Shown piece by piece: positions 25,523 through 34,485 of a stretch of DNA of 64,000 bases. The notes below the pieces were generated by a model. That model was not told the origin of the DNA and did not search any database. It was given only the letters and a program-made list of their open reading frames with translations. The DNA is from Leptospira broomii serovar Hurstbridge str. 5399 (GTDB lineage: Bacteria; Spirochaetota; Leptospiria; Leptospirales; Leptospiraceae). Where the stretch lies: the NCBI RefSeq assembly GCF_000243715.2, contig NZ_AHMO02000007.1, positions 248,001-312,000 on the forward strand, in the 5' to 3' direction. Within the stretch, counting starts at the first letter, position 1; the number at the start of each line of letters is the position of its first letter. Both the position numbers and the translations under genes were made by a program.

Positions 25523-28030
25523 ATGAATCAAGACTCCATCCGGATCAGTCATCCCCAACCTGTAAAAATTCGCGAGGTTCGAACCAAAGGGACGTTCGAT
25601 CTAAAAGAAGGAAAACTCCGTGGGTATTCTGAGAGTTTAGATTCTCCCGGAATCGGAGTCATTACGTTAGCCTTGGGAGAAGGGTCCAGTTTTAATCAAA
25701 TTCGAGTTCATTCCTCCGAATCAAAAGCGGCCTATTTCCCCGATACGTTCCGATTTGAAATTTCGTTAGATGGGAAAGTTTGGGAGCCTATTTTGCAAGA
25801 GGCCGGATTTCGACGTTCCAATAAGAAGATCGGGCATTGGAACTTCTCTCTGGTGCGCGCTAACTTTCTAAAATTAGTCAGTAAGGTTTCCGAGAAAGAA
25901 GGTTCGAAATGGACAGTGGCAATCGCAGATCTGGAGGTCGGAATTTCCGGCATCGTTAAAGTGGACGTAAGTTCGGAGAGAGATCGGTTTTGGGTTAAGG
26001 AAAACTTAATCGATCAACGTGCGGATTACGGCTGGTCTTCCCAGGTATCGCCTCAGCCTAAAGAGGAATTTTTTCTAGTGGATTTAGGATCCATTAGTAG
26101 GGTTAACGAGCTGCGATTGCTTTCCCCCAAAGAGGCCCCGTCTTTTTTTCCAGAAACGTTTACTGTTTACTATAGCGAAGATGATCTGACCTGGAATCAG
26201 CTTTTAGAGGAAAATCAGTTTCTTTCCGAACTCGGAGTTTGGTATCAATGGAGATTTTTACCGGCAAATATTCGATTTTTAAAATTCGTGTCTCGGCCGC
26301 AAAAAAAGACGAATCAAGAGTCCTATGTGACTCGCGTTGTGGAAGTCGAGCTTTACGCAGCTCCTTATTTGAGCGACTTAACGCATAAGCCTACGGCCGA
26401 ACCTCTTCCTTATGCTACGGTTCTTCGCGCGGGTTTGGTCCGGCTTGCAGTCGACGGCGAAACTTCCGAAGGTGCCGCAGTTCAGGCAAATGATCGCCGC
26501 TTGCGAGATTCTTCGACCGAATATAAAGGGATCGTAGAGTTGGCGTCCGACGGTGAGGATAAGGAAGGTGTTGCAGTTCAGGGTAGCGATCGTCGTTTGA
26601 AGCATGCAAGTGAGACCACATTCGGTCTTGTCAGGTTAGCGATGAACGGCGAGAACCGAGCGGATCGAGTCGTTCAAGGAAACGATGAGCGGCTGAGATC
26701 GGCGACTACTCAGGCGCAAGGAATCGTGGAACTTGCGGAGAACGGAGAGACAAAAGAAGGAGTTGCAGTCCAGGGGAACGACGATCGTCTCAAGCATGCT
26801 AACTTTAATAGATTCGGTTTAGTTCAATTGGCTCTTCCCGGAGAAGCGATTCCAGGGAAGGTGGTAACTTCGGATGACCCTCGATTGAGAGCTTCAACAA
26901 CGGAGACGCCTGGAATTCTCAGATTTGCTTCCAGTGGGGAAGATGTTGCAGAAGCCGCAGTTCAGGGAAATGATAAACGCCTAAAATCGGCCACCACTCA
27001 AACTTTTGGAATCGTGCAACTTGGGCGATCCGGCGAATCGAAGGAAGGGGTAGTCGTTCAAGGAAACGATGAACGATTGAGAAATGCGAGTACGGAATAT
27101 CCCGGAATTATCGCATTGGCCCCTAAGGGCAAATCGGTTCCGAATCACGCGGTATCAGCGGACGATCCTCGGTTGTCCGACGCAAGAACTCCGAAACCTC
27201 ACAGTCATGAGTATGCTCCTTTGGAACACGACTTTAGTTCGCATAGCGGATTCTTGAGAGTAAAGGGAACGGTCGAGGCGCCATATTTGAATATCTCTCC
27301 TCCTCCCGAAAATAACGGGCTTATCTACGCAAGAAATGAGGCCGAGAAAGGTTCCGGTATCGTAGGATCGGGACGGCATGTTGGAGTTCTTGCATACGGA
27401 GAAAAATTCGGGGCTCGCGGGGATAGTTCTTCGGGCGACCGGGAATCGGCGGGTATTTTAGGGCTTGCAAAGCGAGGGTTCGGAGGCTGGTTTCATTCTC
27501 GTTCCGGATACGCAGTGTATGCGAGCGGGAAGGGAATTCCACAGTTAAATGAAACCGGATCCGGCAAGGCACTACTCGCGGAAGGCGAAGCCGATTTTAT
27601 CGGGACTATTTACGTGCAGACAGGAAAAGGCACCGATTGCATTGCCCGCTTTTTTCCGGTCCAGTCCGGTGATGTGATTGCGGAAGGAGATTGGTTGGTG
27701 ATGGGAGAAGAAGGAAAGCTTCATAAATCTAAAAATCCCAGCGCCACTAATGTGGTCGGAGTTGCCGTAAAATCGGCAGCGATTGTGTTGGGGGAAAAGC
27801 CGCATGTCGAGGGCCAATGGTTAGTGGCGATCTCGGGAGTGGTTCTTGCAAACGTAGAGGCCCAGTCCCACCCTATCCTGCCCGGCGATCTGCTTTCTGT
27901 GGGTCTGACGGGAGGACACGCAGTTCGAGTCACTTCCGAAAATCTAAAGCCCGGCGCCTTGGTTGCCAAGGCCTTAGGCGCGCAAAGAAATGGCCGGGGC
28001 ATAGTTCCGGTCTTATTAAGCTGCGGTTGA
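25523..28030 (+). CDS. Large discoidin-domain protein with tail-fibre-like repeats
   Basis: 835 residues, no obvious signal peptide. Residues about 1-290 contain two F5/8-type-C-like units (ALGEGSSFNQIRVHSSES, VDLGSISRVNELRLLSPKE). Residues about 296-554 are eight tandem 32-residue repeats of the form GIVELAxxGExKEGVAVQGN-DxRL, ending in SDARTPKPHSHE; these repeats and their ending are typical of phage tail fibres. Residues 555-835 contain a glycine-rich shaft-like part and a beta-rich C-terminal domain (VQSGDVIAEGDWLVMGEEGK). Binding of a sugar or surface ligand is likely; whether the protein is exported, and how, is unclear. A prophage context is absent. Confidence 0.65.
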   Translation: MNQDSIRISHPQPVKIREVRTKGTFDLKEGKLRGYSESLDSPGIGVITLALGEGSSFNQIRVHSSESKAAYFPDTFRFEISLDGKVWEPILQEAGFRRSNKKIGHWNFSLVRANFLKLVSKVSEKEGSKWTVAIADLEVGISGIVKVDVSSERDRFWVKENLIDQRADYGWSSQVSPQPKEEFFLVDLGSISRVNELRLLSPKEAPSFFPETFTVYYSEDDLTWNQLLEENQFLSELGVWYQWRFLPANIRFLKFVSRPQKKTNQESYVTRVVEVELYAAPYLSDLTHKPTAEPLPYATVLRAGLVRLAVDGETSEGAAVQANDRRLRDSSTEYKGIVELASDGEDKEGVAVQGSDRRLKHASETTFGLVRLAMNGENRADRVVQGNDERLRSATTQAQGIVELAENGETKEGVAVQGNDDRLKHANFNRFGLVQLALPGEAIPGKVVTSDDPRLRASTTETPGILRFASSGEDVAEAAVQGNDKRLKSATTQTFGIVQLGRSGESKEGVVVQGNDERLRNASTEYPGIIALAPKGKSVPNHAVSADDPRLSDARTPKPHSHEYAPLEHDFSSHSGFLRVKGTVEAPYLNISPPPENNGLIYARNEAEKGSGIVGSGRHVGVLAYGEKFGARGDSSSGDRESAGILGLAKRGFGGWFHSRSGYAVYASGKGIPQLNETGSGKALLAEGEADFIGTIYVQTGKGTDCIARFFPVQSGDVIAEGDWLVMGEEGKLHKSKNPSATNVVGVAVKSAAIVLGEKPHVEGQWLVAISGVVLANVEAQSHPILPGDLLSVGLTGGHAVRVTSENLKPGALVAKALGAQRNGRGIVPVLLSCG

Positions 28031-28063
28031 TACAACCCTCCGAAATTTCGGAGAAAGGGAAAT

Positions 28064-28945
28064 ATGAAAAAAATTCTAGAAATATATACTAATGCCAAGG
28101 AGCCTGTGTACTCCTTCGAGTTCTTCCCTCCCAAGACAATCGAAGGAGAAGCTAAATTATACGAAACCGTTAAGGAACTCTCGCGAGTCAATCCGGGGTA
28201 TATTACGGTTACGTACGGAGCAGGAGGATCCACTCGGGACAAAACGATACGGTTGACCTCCGACCTGGCCCAAAAGTTCAATCTGGCCGCCGCCGCGCAT
28301 TTTACCTGCGTCGGAGGAAATAAAGAAGAAATACATAATATTCTAAAGGAAATCGCATCCTCCGGGATCCGCAATTTAATGGCACTCCGGGGAGATCCTC
28401 CAAAGGGGGAAGGCGTTTTTAAAAAAGTCGAAGGCGGTTTCGAGCACGCGAGCGAGCTGATTTCGTTTATTAAATCGGAGGGTTTCGATTTTTGTATGGG
28501 CGGGGCATGCTATCCGGAAAAGCACCCGCAGGCAAGCGATCTGGAGACGGACGTCGACAATCTGAAGAAAAAAGTCGATGCAGGAGCGGAGTATTTGGTT
28601 TCTCAGCTCTTCTTTAAAAACGAGATTTTCGAATCCTTTTTAAATCTAGTTAGAAAGAAGGGAATTCGAGTGCCGGTTGTTCCCGGGATCATGCCTATCA
28701 CGTCGTTCTCGCAAATCGAAAGATTTAGAAGCATGGCTGCCTGCGAATTCCCGGATAAGCTTTTGACCGACCTGGAAGAAGTGCAAAATCGTCCCGAGGA
28801 ATTTTACCGTAGAAGTTTGAACTTTAGCGTGGAACAGTGTAGAGAACTGATCGAAATGGGATCTCCCGGAATTCATTTGTACACCCTGAACCAATCCCAC
28901 GCTAGCTACGATATTGTGAGGGAACTTAGGGGAGAAGGGAAATAA
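28064..28945 (+). CDS. metF: Methylenetetrahydrofolate reductase
   Basis: 293 residues. Typical blocks: YSFEFFPPKTIEGE with the active-site glutamate, ITVTYGAGGSTRDKTI, AAAHFTCVGGNKEEIH, NLMALRGDPPKG, CMGGACYPEKHP, YLVSQLFFKNEIF and VPVVPGIMPITSFSQIERF. It reduces methylene-THF to methyl-THF with an FAD cofactor, feeding methionine synthesis. GGAGAAAGGG before the ATG is a good ribosome site. The gene is isolated from other methionine genes. Confidence 0.95.
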   Translation: MKKILEIYTNAKEPVYSFEFFPPKTIEGEAKLYETVKELSRVNPGYITVTYGAGGSTRDKTIRLTSDLAQKFNLAAAAHFTCVGGNKEEIHNILKEIASSGIRNLMALRGDPPKGEGVFKKVEGGFEHASELISFIKSEGFDFCMGGACYPEKHPQASDLETDVDNLKKKVDAGAEYLVSQLFFKNEIFESFLNLVRKKGIRVPVVPGIMPITSFSQIERFRSMAACEFPDKLLTDLEEVQNRPEEFYRRSLNFSVEQCRELIEMGSPGIHLYTLNQSHASYDIVRELRGEGK

Positions 28946-28963
28946 TTTAGTATTTCTCTTCCA

Positions 28964-29791
28964 CTATGTGAAAAGTTCGGCTTCTCGCCCGGACGGCACA
29001 AGGCCGGTGCGTAGAGCTTCCTTATAAAGTGTGGAAATCGCTCTTCGACCTTCGTCTCCTAGACTTTGGGAAAACTCATTAACATAGAGGCCGATATGAG
29101 CATCTACGACTTCTTTGCTCGTGTCTTGAGAGTGGCGGAAAATATAATCGTATGTATCTTCTCGATTTTCGTACGCAAGCGATAAGCTTTCTTTAATTGA
29201 GAAATCCAAATCCTCTTTTAGGCTTTTTTCCAAATCTCTTCGGATTGCGATGCAGCCTAACGGAATCGGCGCCCCGCTCATTTCTTCCCACCATTCTCCT
29301 AAATCTCGAACTTTTTCCAGGCCGCGTTTTTCGTATGTGAATCTTTCTTCATGGATGACGACTCCAAAATCCGCTTTTCCCGACAATACTTGATTCAGAA
29401 TCAAGTCATAGCGGATCGGGACCGCCTCGTAATCGCCTTCCAAATACAAATGAGTCAAAAGGTTTGCCGTAGTCCAGGCGCCCGGAACGAGAATTTTTTT
29501 TCCCTTAGGATTCGAGGCGAGATTCCCCTTCCTTTTTACGATTAGTGGTCCGCAATTTCTCCCGAGCGCCGAACCGGAGTCAAGTAAGGAATACCGGTCC
29601 GCAACTTGAAAGAACGCCGCAAATGAAAGTTTCGAGGAGTGGAATTTTCCTTCTTTTGCAAACCGGTTCAGTTGCTCCACGTCATGCAATTCTTCCTGGA
29701 TGGAAAACGGGGCCTTTGTCTTGCCTGCGATTAAATGATAGAAAATGAAAGTATCGTTCGGGCAGGGAGAATACGCGAGGCTAAGTTTCAT
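28964..29791 (-). CDS. mqnD: 1,4-dihydroxy-6-naphthoate synthase (MqnD), futalosine pathway
   Basis: About 275 residues from the ATG at 29791 (MKLSLAYSPCPNDTFIFYHL), the conserved N-terminus of MqnD; a GTG at 29845 would add 18 residues that do not fit the family. Further matches: SKLSFAAFFQVADRYSLLDS, GSALGRNCGPLIV, KILVPGAWTTANLL, DFGVVIHEERFTY and PIPLGCIAIRRDL. It converts cyclic de-hypoxanthine futalosine to 1,4-dihydroxy-6-naphthoate in the alternative menaquinone pathway. Other mqn genes are not in the window. Confidence 0.88.
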   Translation of the reverse strand: MKLSLAYSPCPNDTFIFYHLIAGKTKAPFSIQEELHDVEQLNRFAKEGKFHSSKLSFAAFFQVADRYSLLDSGSALGRNCGPLIVKRKGNLASNPKGKKILVPGAWTTANLLTHLYLEGDYEAVPIRYDLILNQVLSGKADFGVVIHEERFTYEKRGLEKVRDLGEWWEEMSGAPIPLGCIAIRRDLEKSLKEDLDFSIKESLSLAYENREDTYDYIFRHSQDTSKEVVDAHIGLYVNEFSQSLGDEGRRAISTLYKEALRTGLVPSGREAELFT

Positions 29792-29890
29792 ACTCCCAGC
29801 CAAATACTTTCCGCTTCTTTGAAAACGAAAAAAGGAAGAAAGCACGCCTTCCGGTTCGAAAATAGGAAAACTTCGTAAAGAGGGGCTTTT

Positions 29891-30781
29891 TTGGAATCTA
29901 GTTTAGCGCGCTTTCCCGACGGAAAGAAGCTCGAGGGAATACATACGATTGCGATGGATTTGGACGGGACTCTCCTGAATTCTCGCGGATGCATCTCTAG
30001 TTTGAACCATTATGTGTTGAACGCAGCCCTTTCTCAGGGAATTCGCTTAATCATTGCAACCGGGAGAAGGTTCTCCTCCACCCTCCCCTTTGCCCTGGAA
30101 TTTAGCGGAGACTTATTCGTTGTTTCTAATAACGGTCAAGTTTTGCGGGCCAGCCCGACCGGGGTTAGGGTTGCCGAAACATATCTTTCCCCGAATGCGG
30201 TGGCTGCCGTTTTGGATTCGGGAAAAAAATCCGGGTTCGATCCGATTTTGCATGTGGATCATTATGAAGAAGGCGTCGATATCCTGGCAGAGTCGCCGAT
30301 TACGGACCCTAAATTTCATAATTACTCCGGCGGAGATTTAAAACGAAGTCGTGTGGTGAAAAATTGTTTGGATTACGGTAGCGATAGAATTCTGGTAGCC
30401 TGCTTTTTATCCCAGCAAAAGGAGCACTTGGTCGAATTGGAAAGTAATTTGCTTTCTTTGCCGGAATCTGTTCAATTCAGAACTGTAATCACCAGAATCC
30501 ATGGAGTTGCGTACTGTTTGGAAGTTTTAGAAAAGAACGTTTCTAAATGGTCCGCAATAGACACTTTTTTACGAGCCAACCAGTTGGACTCCGCCGGAGT
30601 TGTCGCGTTTGGTGACGAAAAAAACGATTGGGAAATGATTTCGCATGCCGGATTCGGTTTTGCGATGAAGAACGCGATTTCCTATCTAAGAGATCACGCT
30701 CCGTACATTACGCGGTATAGCAACGACGAAGACGCGATCGCAATGACTCTCTTGGAGTTAGGCGCGCTTCGCTTTCCTTAA
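29891..30781 (+). CDS. HAD-superfamily phosphatase (Cof-like)
   Basis: 296 residues from a TTG with AGAGGGG upstream. Motif I is IAMDLDGTLLNS, motif II RLIIATGRRFSS, motif III is the lysine region around KNVSKWSAI, motif IV VVAFGDEKNDWEMI. The insertion between motifs II and III is of the Cof (IIB) type, acting on sugar phosphates or nucleotides such as FMN or HMP-PP. The last part (AGFGFAMKNAISYLRDHAPYIT) is the usual C-terminal block. Substrate unknown. Confidence 0.85.
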   Translation: MESSLARFPDGKKLEGIHTIAMDLDGTLLNSRGCISSLNHYVLNAALSQGIRLIIATGRRFSSTLPFALEFSGDLFVVSNNGQVLRASPTGVRVAETYLSPNAVAAVLDSGKKSGFDPILHVDHYEEGVDILAESPITDPKFHNYSGGDLKRSRVVKNCLDYGSDRILVACFLSQQKEHLVELESNLLSLPESVQFRTVITRIHGVAYCLEVLEKNVSKWSAIDTFLRANQLDSAGVVAFGDEKNDWEMISHAGFGFAMKNAISYLRDHAPYITRYSNDEDAIAMTLLELGALRFP

Positions 30782-30976
30782 AGAGGATTCTTTTTTTACT
30801 GGTACGACTCTGCAGGATGCGCAGGCGTCCTCGTAGCATCCATAACGAATTTCTTCCGAAGCGGATTTTCCAAAAAGGCTTTTGAGTGAAGAGACAAACG
30901 GAAAAAGGAGATAAATTGCGGTCGCTCCTACGATTGCATAAACGATATAATCTTGAATGCGAGTGTCCCAGGTCAT
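30758..30976 (-). CDS. Small cysteine-containing single-pass membrane protein
   Basis: 72 residues from the ATG at 30976 (MTWDTRIQD); the longer frame begins in the hemA promoter and is rejected. One membrane segment (YIVYAIVGATAIYLLFPFV), then a short stretch with three cysteines, GCYEDACASC. The form recalls FeoB-associated cysteine-rich membrane proteins, which are poorly characterised and often near metal-uptake or redox genes. The 3' end overlaps the convergent HAD gene by 24 bp. It diverges from hemA, 110 bp apart, so it could share the hem-box control, but this is inference. Confidence 0.5.
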   Translation of the reverse strand: MTWDTRIQDYIVYAIVGATAIYLLFPFVSSLKSLFGKSASEEIRYGCYEDACASCRVVPVKKESSLRKAKRA

Positions 30977-31033
30977 ACAACCATTTTGAAAATGGTTCTC
31001 AGTTGCGGCAACTCGAATATTTTCCAAATCCGC

Positions 31034-31074
31034 TGACAGTATTTTGACAAAACAAAGCGGAAACTCTGTATGAT
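31034..31074 (+). promoter_or_regulatory. hemA promoter with HemR-type direct repeat (hem-box)
   Basis: TGACA, six bases, TGACA (31034-31038 and 31045-31049). From memory, this direct repeat is the published binding site of the leptospiral HemR regulator, whose gene is 5.7 kb downstream. The second repeat is part of TTGACA (31044-31049); TATGAT (31069-31074) follows after 19 bp. The regulator would thus bind over the -35 region. Confidence 0.75.
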
Positions 31075-31085
31075 ATTTGGTAAAG

Positions 31086-31973
31086 ATGTGGTCCACACTG
31101 AAGGTTTTCCATTCCGAAGCTAGCCATAGAGACGGGTTTGCCGTGTCTGATTCATTTCAATGGAAGACTTGTATGAGAACTGTGTGGGTTACCGATTCCA
31201 GAATTCATCCCGAGTTTTTGGATCTTCCCGATACATGGGAAGTAAAATCGGGGTATGAAGCTTACGGCCTCTTATTAGAAATTATTTCCGGCCTTCGTTC
31301 TAAATTATTCGGAGAGACCGAGGTGCTGGCCCAGTTTAGGCAACGCTTTCAAGAACTTCCTGCTTCGGCGTTCGGAGAATATATCGCTCGTTTGCGAGAT
31401 AATTTAATCGAAGATTGTAGATCATTGCGTTCAGGATATTTGCAGAATTTGGGAGAGCAATCCTACGGTGGGTTGGCTCAAAAATATTTAGCAAGTTCCG
31501 CACGCCCGGTAAGTGAAGTGGCCCTTTTAGGTACAGGACAGCTCGCCGAAAAAATGCTACCTTGGTTGAAGGGAGTGGATCGCACAGTTCGTATCGTTGG
31601 TCGCAATCTAGAACGTTTGGAATTCTTAGGAAATTCTTCCGGCGCCTCGACGTCGTTTTGGGAAGACTGGTCCCCTAAAGGGGAAGCTTGGATTGTCGCT
31701 GCTCCCGTAAATTTAGAGCCTTGGATGAATAAACTATCTCCGGGAGATTTGGTTTTGGATTTTAGGGAGGAGGCTTTGGAATCTCACTTACCCGAAGGCG
31801 TAAAATATATTTCCTTTGCCGATATGATGTCCTCTTTAAAGGAAACCGAAGAACGTACTCGTAAAGTTCGCGAAGAATTGGATTCTGTTTTAGCGAGACT
31901 TTTGGAAGAAAGAGAGTTAGAAGCGCATCAATTCGTATTCGGTTGGGAAGACCTGCCTTGTCCTTCGTTCTAA
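31086..31973 (+). CDS. hemA: Glutamyl-tRNA reductase, short form
   Basis: 295 residues from the ATG at 31086, against 400-450 for most GluTRs. The N-terminal catalytic part is recognisable (KTCMRTVWVTD, with the active-site cysteine in T-C-M-R, and LLLEIISGLRSKLFGETEVLAQ), and the NADPH domain has EVALLGTGQLAEKM. The C-terminal dimerisation domain is missing and the protein ends soon after the nucleotide-binding region. It reduces glutamyl-tRNA to glutamate-1-semialdehyde, the first step of the C5 pathway to heme. It opens the hem operon and its end overlaps hemC. Confidence 0.9.
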   Translation: MWSTLKVFHSEASHRDGFAVSDSFQWKTCMRTVWVTDSRIHPEFLDLPDTWEVKSGYEAYGLLLEIISGLRSKLFGETEVLAQFRQRFQELPASAFGEYIARLRDNLIEDCRSLRSGYLQNLGEQSYGGLAQKYLASSARPVSEVALLGTGQLAEKMLPWLKGVDRTVRIVGRNLERLEFLGNSSGASTSFWEDWSPKGEAWIVAAPVNLEPWMNKLSPGDLVLDFREEALESHLPEGVKYISFADMMSSLKETEERTRKVREELDSVLARLLEERELEAHQFVFGWEDLPCPSF

Positions 31974-33523
31974 GAATCGGCTCTAGAAAAAGTTCTCTCG
32001 CAAAACTCCAGTCTTGTCTCGTACGCGATGCCTTACTAAGAGCGCATCCGAACCTCAACGTCGAACTATTTTTTAAAGAGGCCAGCGGAGACCAAGATTT
32101 GGTAACGCCACTCTGGAAGATGCCGACTCGCGGGGTATTCACTCAAGATTTAACGAAAGAATTAACGGACAGAAATGTAGATCTAGTCATTCACTCTTAT
32201 AAGGATTTGGACTTGGAAGGTCATGCCGGAACGGAGACGGTGATGGTTCTTCCGCGAGCGGACCAACGGGATGTTCTCCTTTGGAAACGTTCAGCATTCG
32301 ACAATCCCCCGAATGAAATCAAAATTCATTCTTCTAGTCCGCGAAGGGAATATAATCTTTCCGCTTTTTTACCGCTCGCTCTTCCTCGTCGTCATCAAGG
32401 AAAGCCGATTTATTTTCACCCTGTACGCGGTAATGTGCAAACAAGAGTTAGGAAATGGTTGGAAGATGATTCTATTTCCGGCATAGTCGTGGCGAAAGCG
32501 GCTCTGGACCGTCTCTTGTCTCGGGAATTTTCCTTTGCGGAGCAGCCCGAATATTCCGAAGTTCGGGATCACTTACGCTCCGTTTTGAACGAGCAATTGT
32601 TCATGGTTCTTCCTTTATCAAAAAATCCGAATGCACCGGCCCAAGGCGCGTTGGCTGCGGAATTTCGAGCGGGTGACGACTGCGTTCGAGAGATTCTCTC
32701 TCCGTTGCGGAGCCTATCGGAAGAAAGGAATGTCGCCGATGAACGTAGGCTGCTCTCTTTATTCGGCGGAGGTTGCCATCAAAAAATAGGAGTCGCCGTC
32801 CATTCCGGAGAGTCGGGAACCGTGCTGTTTCTGCGGGGAAAAACGGATTCAGGCGAGGAATTGGATTCCGCTATTCGTTGGAAAGGCGATGATTTCCCTC
32901 GTCCGATTTCCGATTCGCATGTTTTCCCTACAAAACTACAGACTTCAGGTAGAGCCCGACTTCCCCTCCCCTCTTCTCCGCCGACGGGCAGATTTTGGTT
33001 TGTGGCAAGAGCGGATGCATTCCCGGAGTCTTGGCCCAATCCCGAGCCCGATACGATTTTGGTTGTGGCTGGCACTAAAACTTGGGAGAAGTTAGCGTCC
33101 CGCGATCTATGGGTGCACGCGTCTACGGACGGATTAGGCGAAGGTGATGCGAAAAATCTCGGGACCCTATTGGGAGAAATTCCGAACTTCGTTAAACTGA
33201 CCCACGAAGAAAGCGGCATCGTCGAGGGAACTTGGGATCGTTTGCCCACATATAAAGTCGAATGGGAAACTCAATTGCGGGACTTATCAAGGTACTCCCA
33301 TTTTTTTTGGATGAGCGCAACTCAGTTTGATCGTGCATACAGGAAGGACCCGTCGATCGCACAGAAAATACACGCGACCGGGTCAGGCGCGACGTATTCA
33401 TATATTAGAAATATCTTAGGAACGATCGGAAAGGTATACGCATTTCCGAATTATGAGTCTTGGGTTAATGCTTGTAAGGGAGAGATCCCGGACTTTCTGA
33501 AAAAGGAAATAGGACATTTATGA
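31958..33523 (+). CDS. hemC: Porphobilinogen deaminase, probably fused to uroporphyrinogen-III synthase
   Basis: About 521 residues from a TTG at 31958 with GGGAAG 7 nt upstream (a TTG at 31943 is the longer option). Residues 1-300 are HemC: LRIGSRKSSLAKLQ, IHSYKDLDLEG, the block PVRGNVQTRVRKW, VAKAALDRL, and FGGGCHQKIGVAV with the cofactor-binding cysteine. HemC alone is about 310 residues; the extra 200 (WFVARADAFPESWPN, ILVVAGTKTWEKLASR, FFWMSATQFDRAYR) fit a HemD-like domain, and no separate hemD is in the cluster. It would convert porphobilinogen to uroporphyrinogen III in one chain. Confidence 0.85.
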   Translation: MSFVLRIGSRKSSLAKLQSCLVRDALLRAHPNLNVELFFKEASGDQDLVTPLWKMPTRGVFTQDLTKELTDRNVDLVIHSYKDLDLEGHAGTETVMVLPRADQRDVLLWKRSAFDNPPNEIKIHSSSPRREYNLSAFLPLALPRRHQGKPIYFHPVRGNVQTRVRKWLEDDSISGIVVAKAALDRLLSREFSFAEQPEYSEVRDHLRSVLNEQLFMVLPLSKNPNAPAQGALAAEFRAGDDCVREILSPLRSLSEERNVADERRLLSLFGGGCHQKIGVAVHSGESGTVLFLRGKTDSGEELDSAIRWKGDDFPRPISDSHVFPTKLQTSGRARLPLPSSPPTGRFWFVARADAFPESWPNPEPDTILVVAGTKTWEKLASRDLWVHASTDGLGEGDAKNLGTLLGEIPNFVKLTHEESGIVEGTWDRLPTYKVEWETQLRDLSRYSHFFWMSATQFDRAYRKDPSIAQKIHATGSGATYSYIRNILGTIGKVYAFPNYESWVNACKGEIPDFLKKEIGHL

Positions 33524-34485
33524 GAGAATCTTACGGAATGGAACTCCGAAGAAATCGGATTTCGCCAGCGATTAGGAATTTGACTTCTTCTGAATCCTTG
33601 AATGCAAAAAAAATGATTCAACCCTTATTCGTCGCGGAATCGCTAAAGGATCGGGAAAGCATGTCTTCCCTGCCCGGAGTTTTCCGGGATACGAAGGAGA
33701 CCGTTTTAAAACAAATAGAGTCCGATTCGAAAGCAGGTGTAGAGCATTTCTTACTTTTTTTAGTTCCGGGCAATAAGTCGAACGATTCCATTCCGACGAA
33801 ATTTTACGAAGAAGTCATAGGGGGAATTAAGCGGAACTTTCCGGAGACTTTTCTTTGGATCGATACTTGTCTTTGTTCGTTAACTACCCACGGGCATTGC
33901 GGATTATTGGATGCCAAGGGAAGAATCGATAACGCCAAATCGGTTCGTCGCCTTTCGGAGATCGCTCTTTGTTATGCGAATTCCGGAGCGGACGGAATTT
34001 CCCCCTCGGATATGATGGATGGTCGAGTCGCAAGCCATCGCAAAATTTTGGACGAGCACGGTTTCGAAACCTTACCGGTCATGAGTTACTCGACCAAATT
34101 TAAGAGTAATTTTTACGGTCCGTTTCGAGAGGCCGCGGAATCCGCACCGGGTCATGGGGACCGTTCTTCCTACCAAATCGATGTGCGTAATAAGGAGGAT
34201 TCTCTCCTGTCCTCGTTGAGAGACGCTAAAGAAGGAGCGGATTTGCTTATGGTAAAACCGGGTCTGACCGCAATTGATTTAATTCAACCGATACGCAACG
34301 CAACCGGGTTGCCTGTAGGGGCATACCAGGTAAGTGGTGAATATGCGTCATTATCCCTTCTGGCGGAAAACGGGTTTTGCAAATTCGAAGATGTTCTGAA
34401 GGAGACCTGGCAAGTGTTCGGTCGGGCCGGGGCTTCGTATTTGATTACGTACGCCGCAAGACGCGGAAAGGAGATCTTTTCTTGA
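33520..34485 (+). CDS. hemB: Delta-aminolevulinic acid dehydratase (porphobilinogen synthase)
   Basis: 321 residues, start overlapping the hemC stop by ATGA. Schiff-base lysines are K193 in [13 protein letters not shown] and K246 in [11 protein letters not shown]-x-C-x-C pattern, [16 protein letters not shown] (C117, C119, C127), marks the zinc-dependent branch. It joins two 5-aminolevulinate molecules to porphobilinogen. Position between hemC and hemL matches the leptospiral order. Confidence 0.97.
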   Translation: MRESYGMELRRNRISPAIRNLTSSESLNAKKMIQPLFVAESLKDRESMSSLPGVFRDTKETVLKQIESDSKAGVEHFLLFLVPGNKSNDSIPTKFYEEVIGGIKRNFPETFLWIDTCLCSLTTHGHCGLLDAKGRIDNAKSVRRLSEIALCYANSGADGISPSDMMDGRVASHRKILDEHGFETLPVMSYSTKFKSNFYGPFREAAESAPGHGDRSSYQIDVRNKEDSLLSSLRDAKEGADLLMVKPGLTAIDLIQPIRNATGLPVGAYQVSGEYASLSLLAENGFCKFEDVLKETWQVFGRAGASYLITYAARRGKEIFS

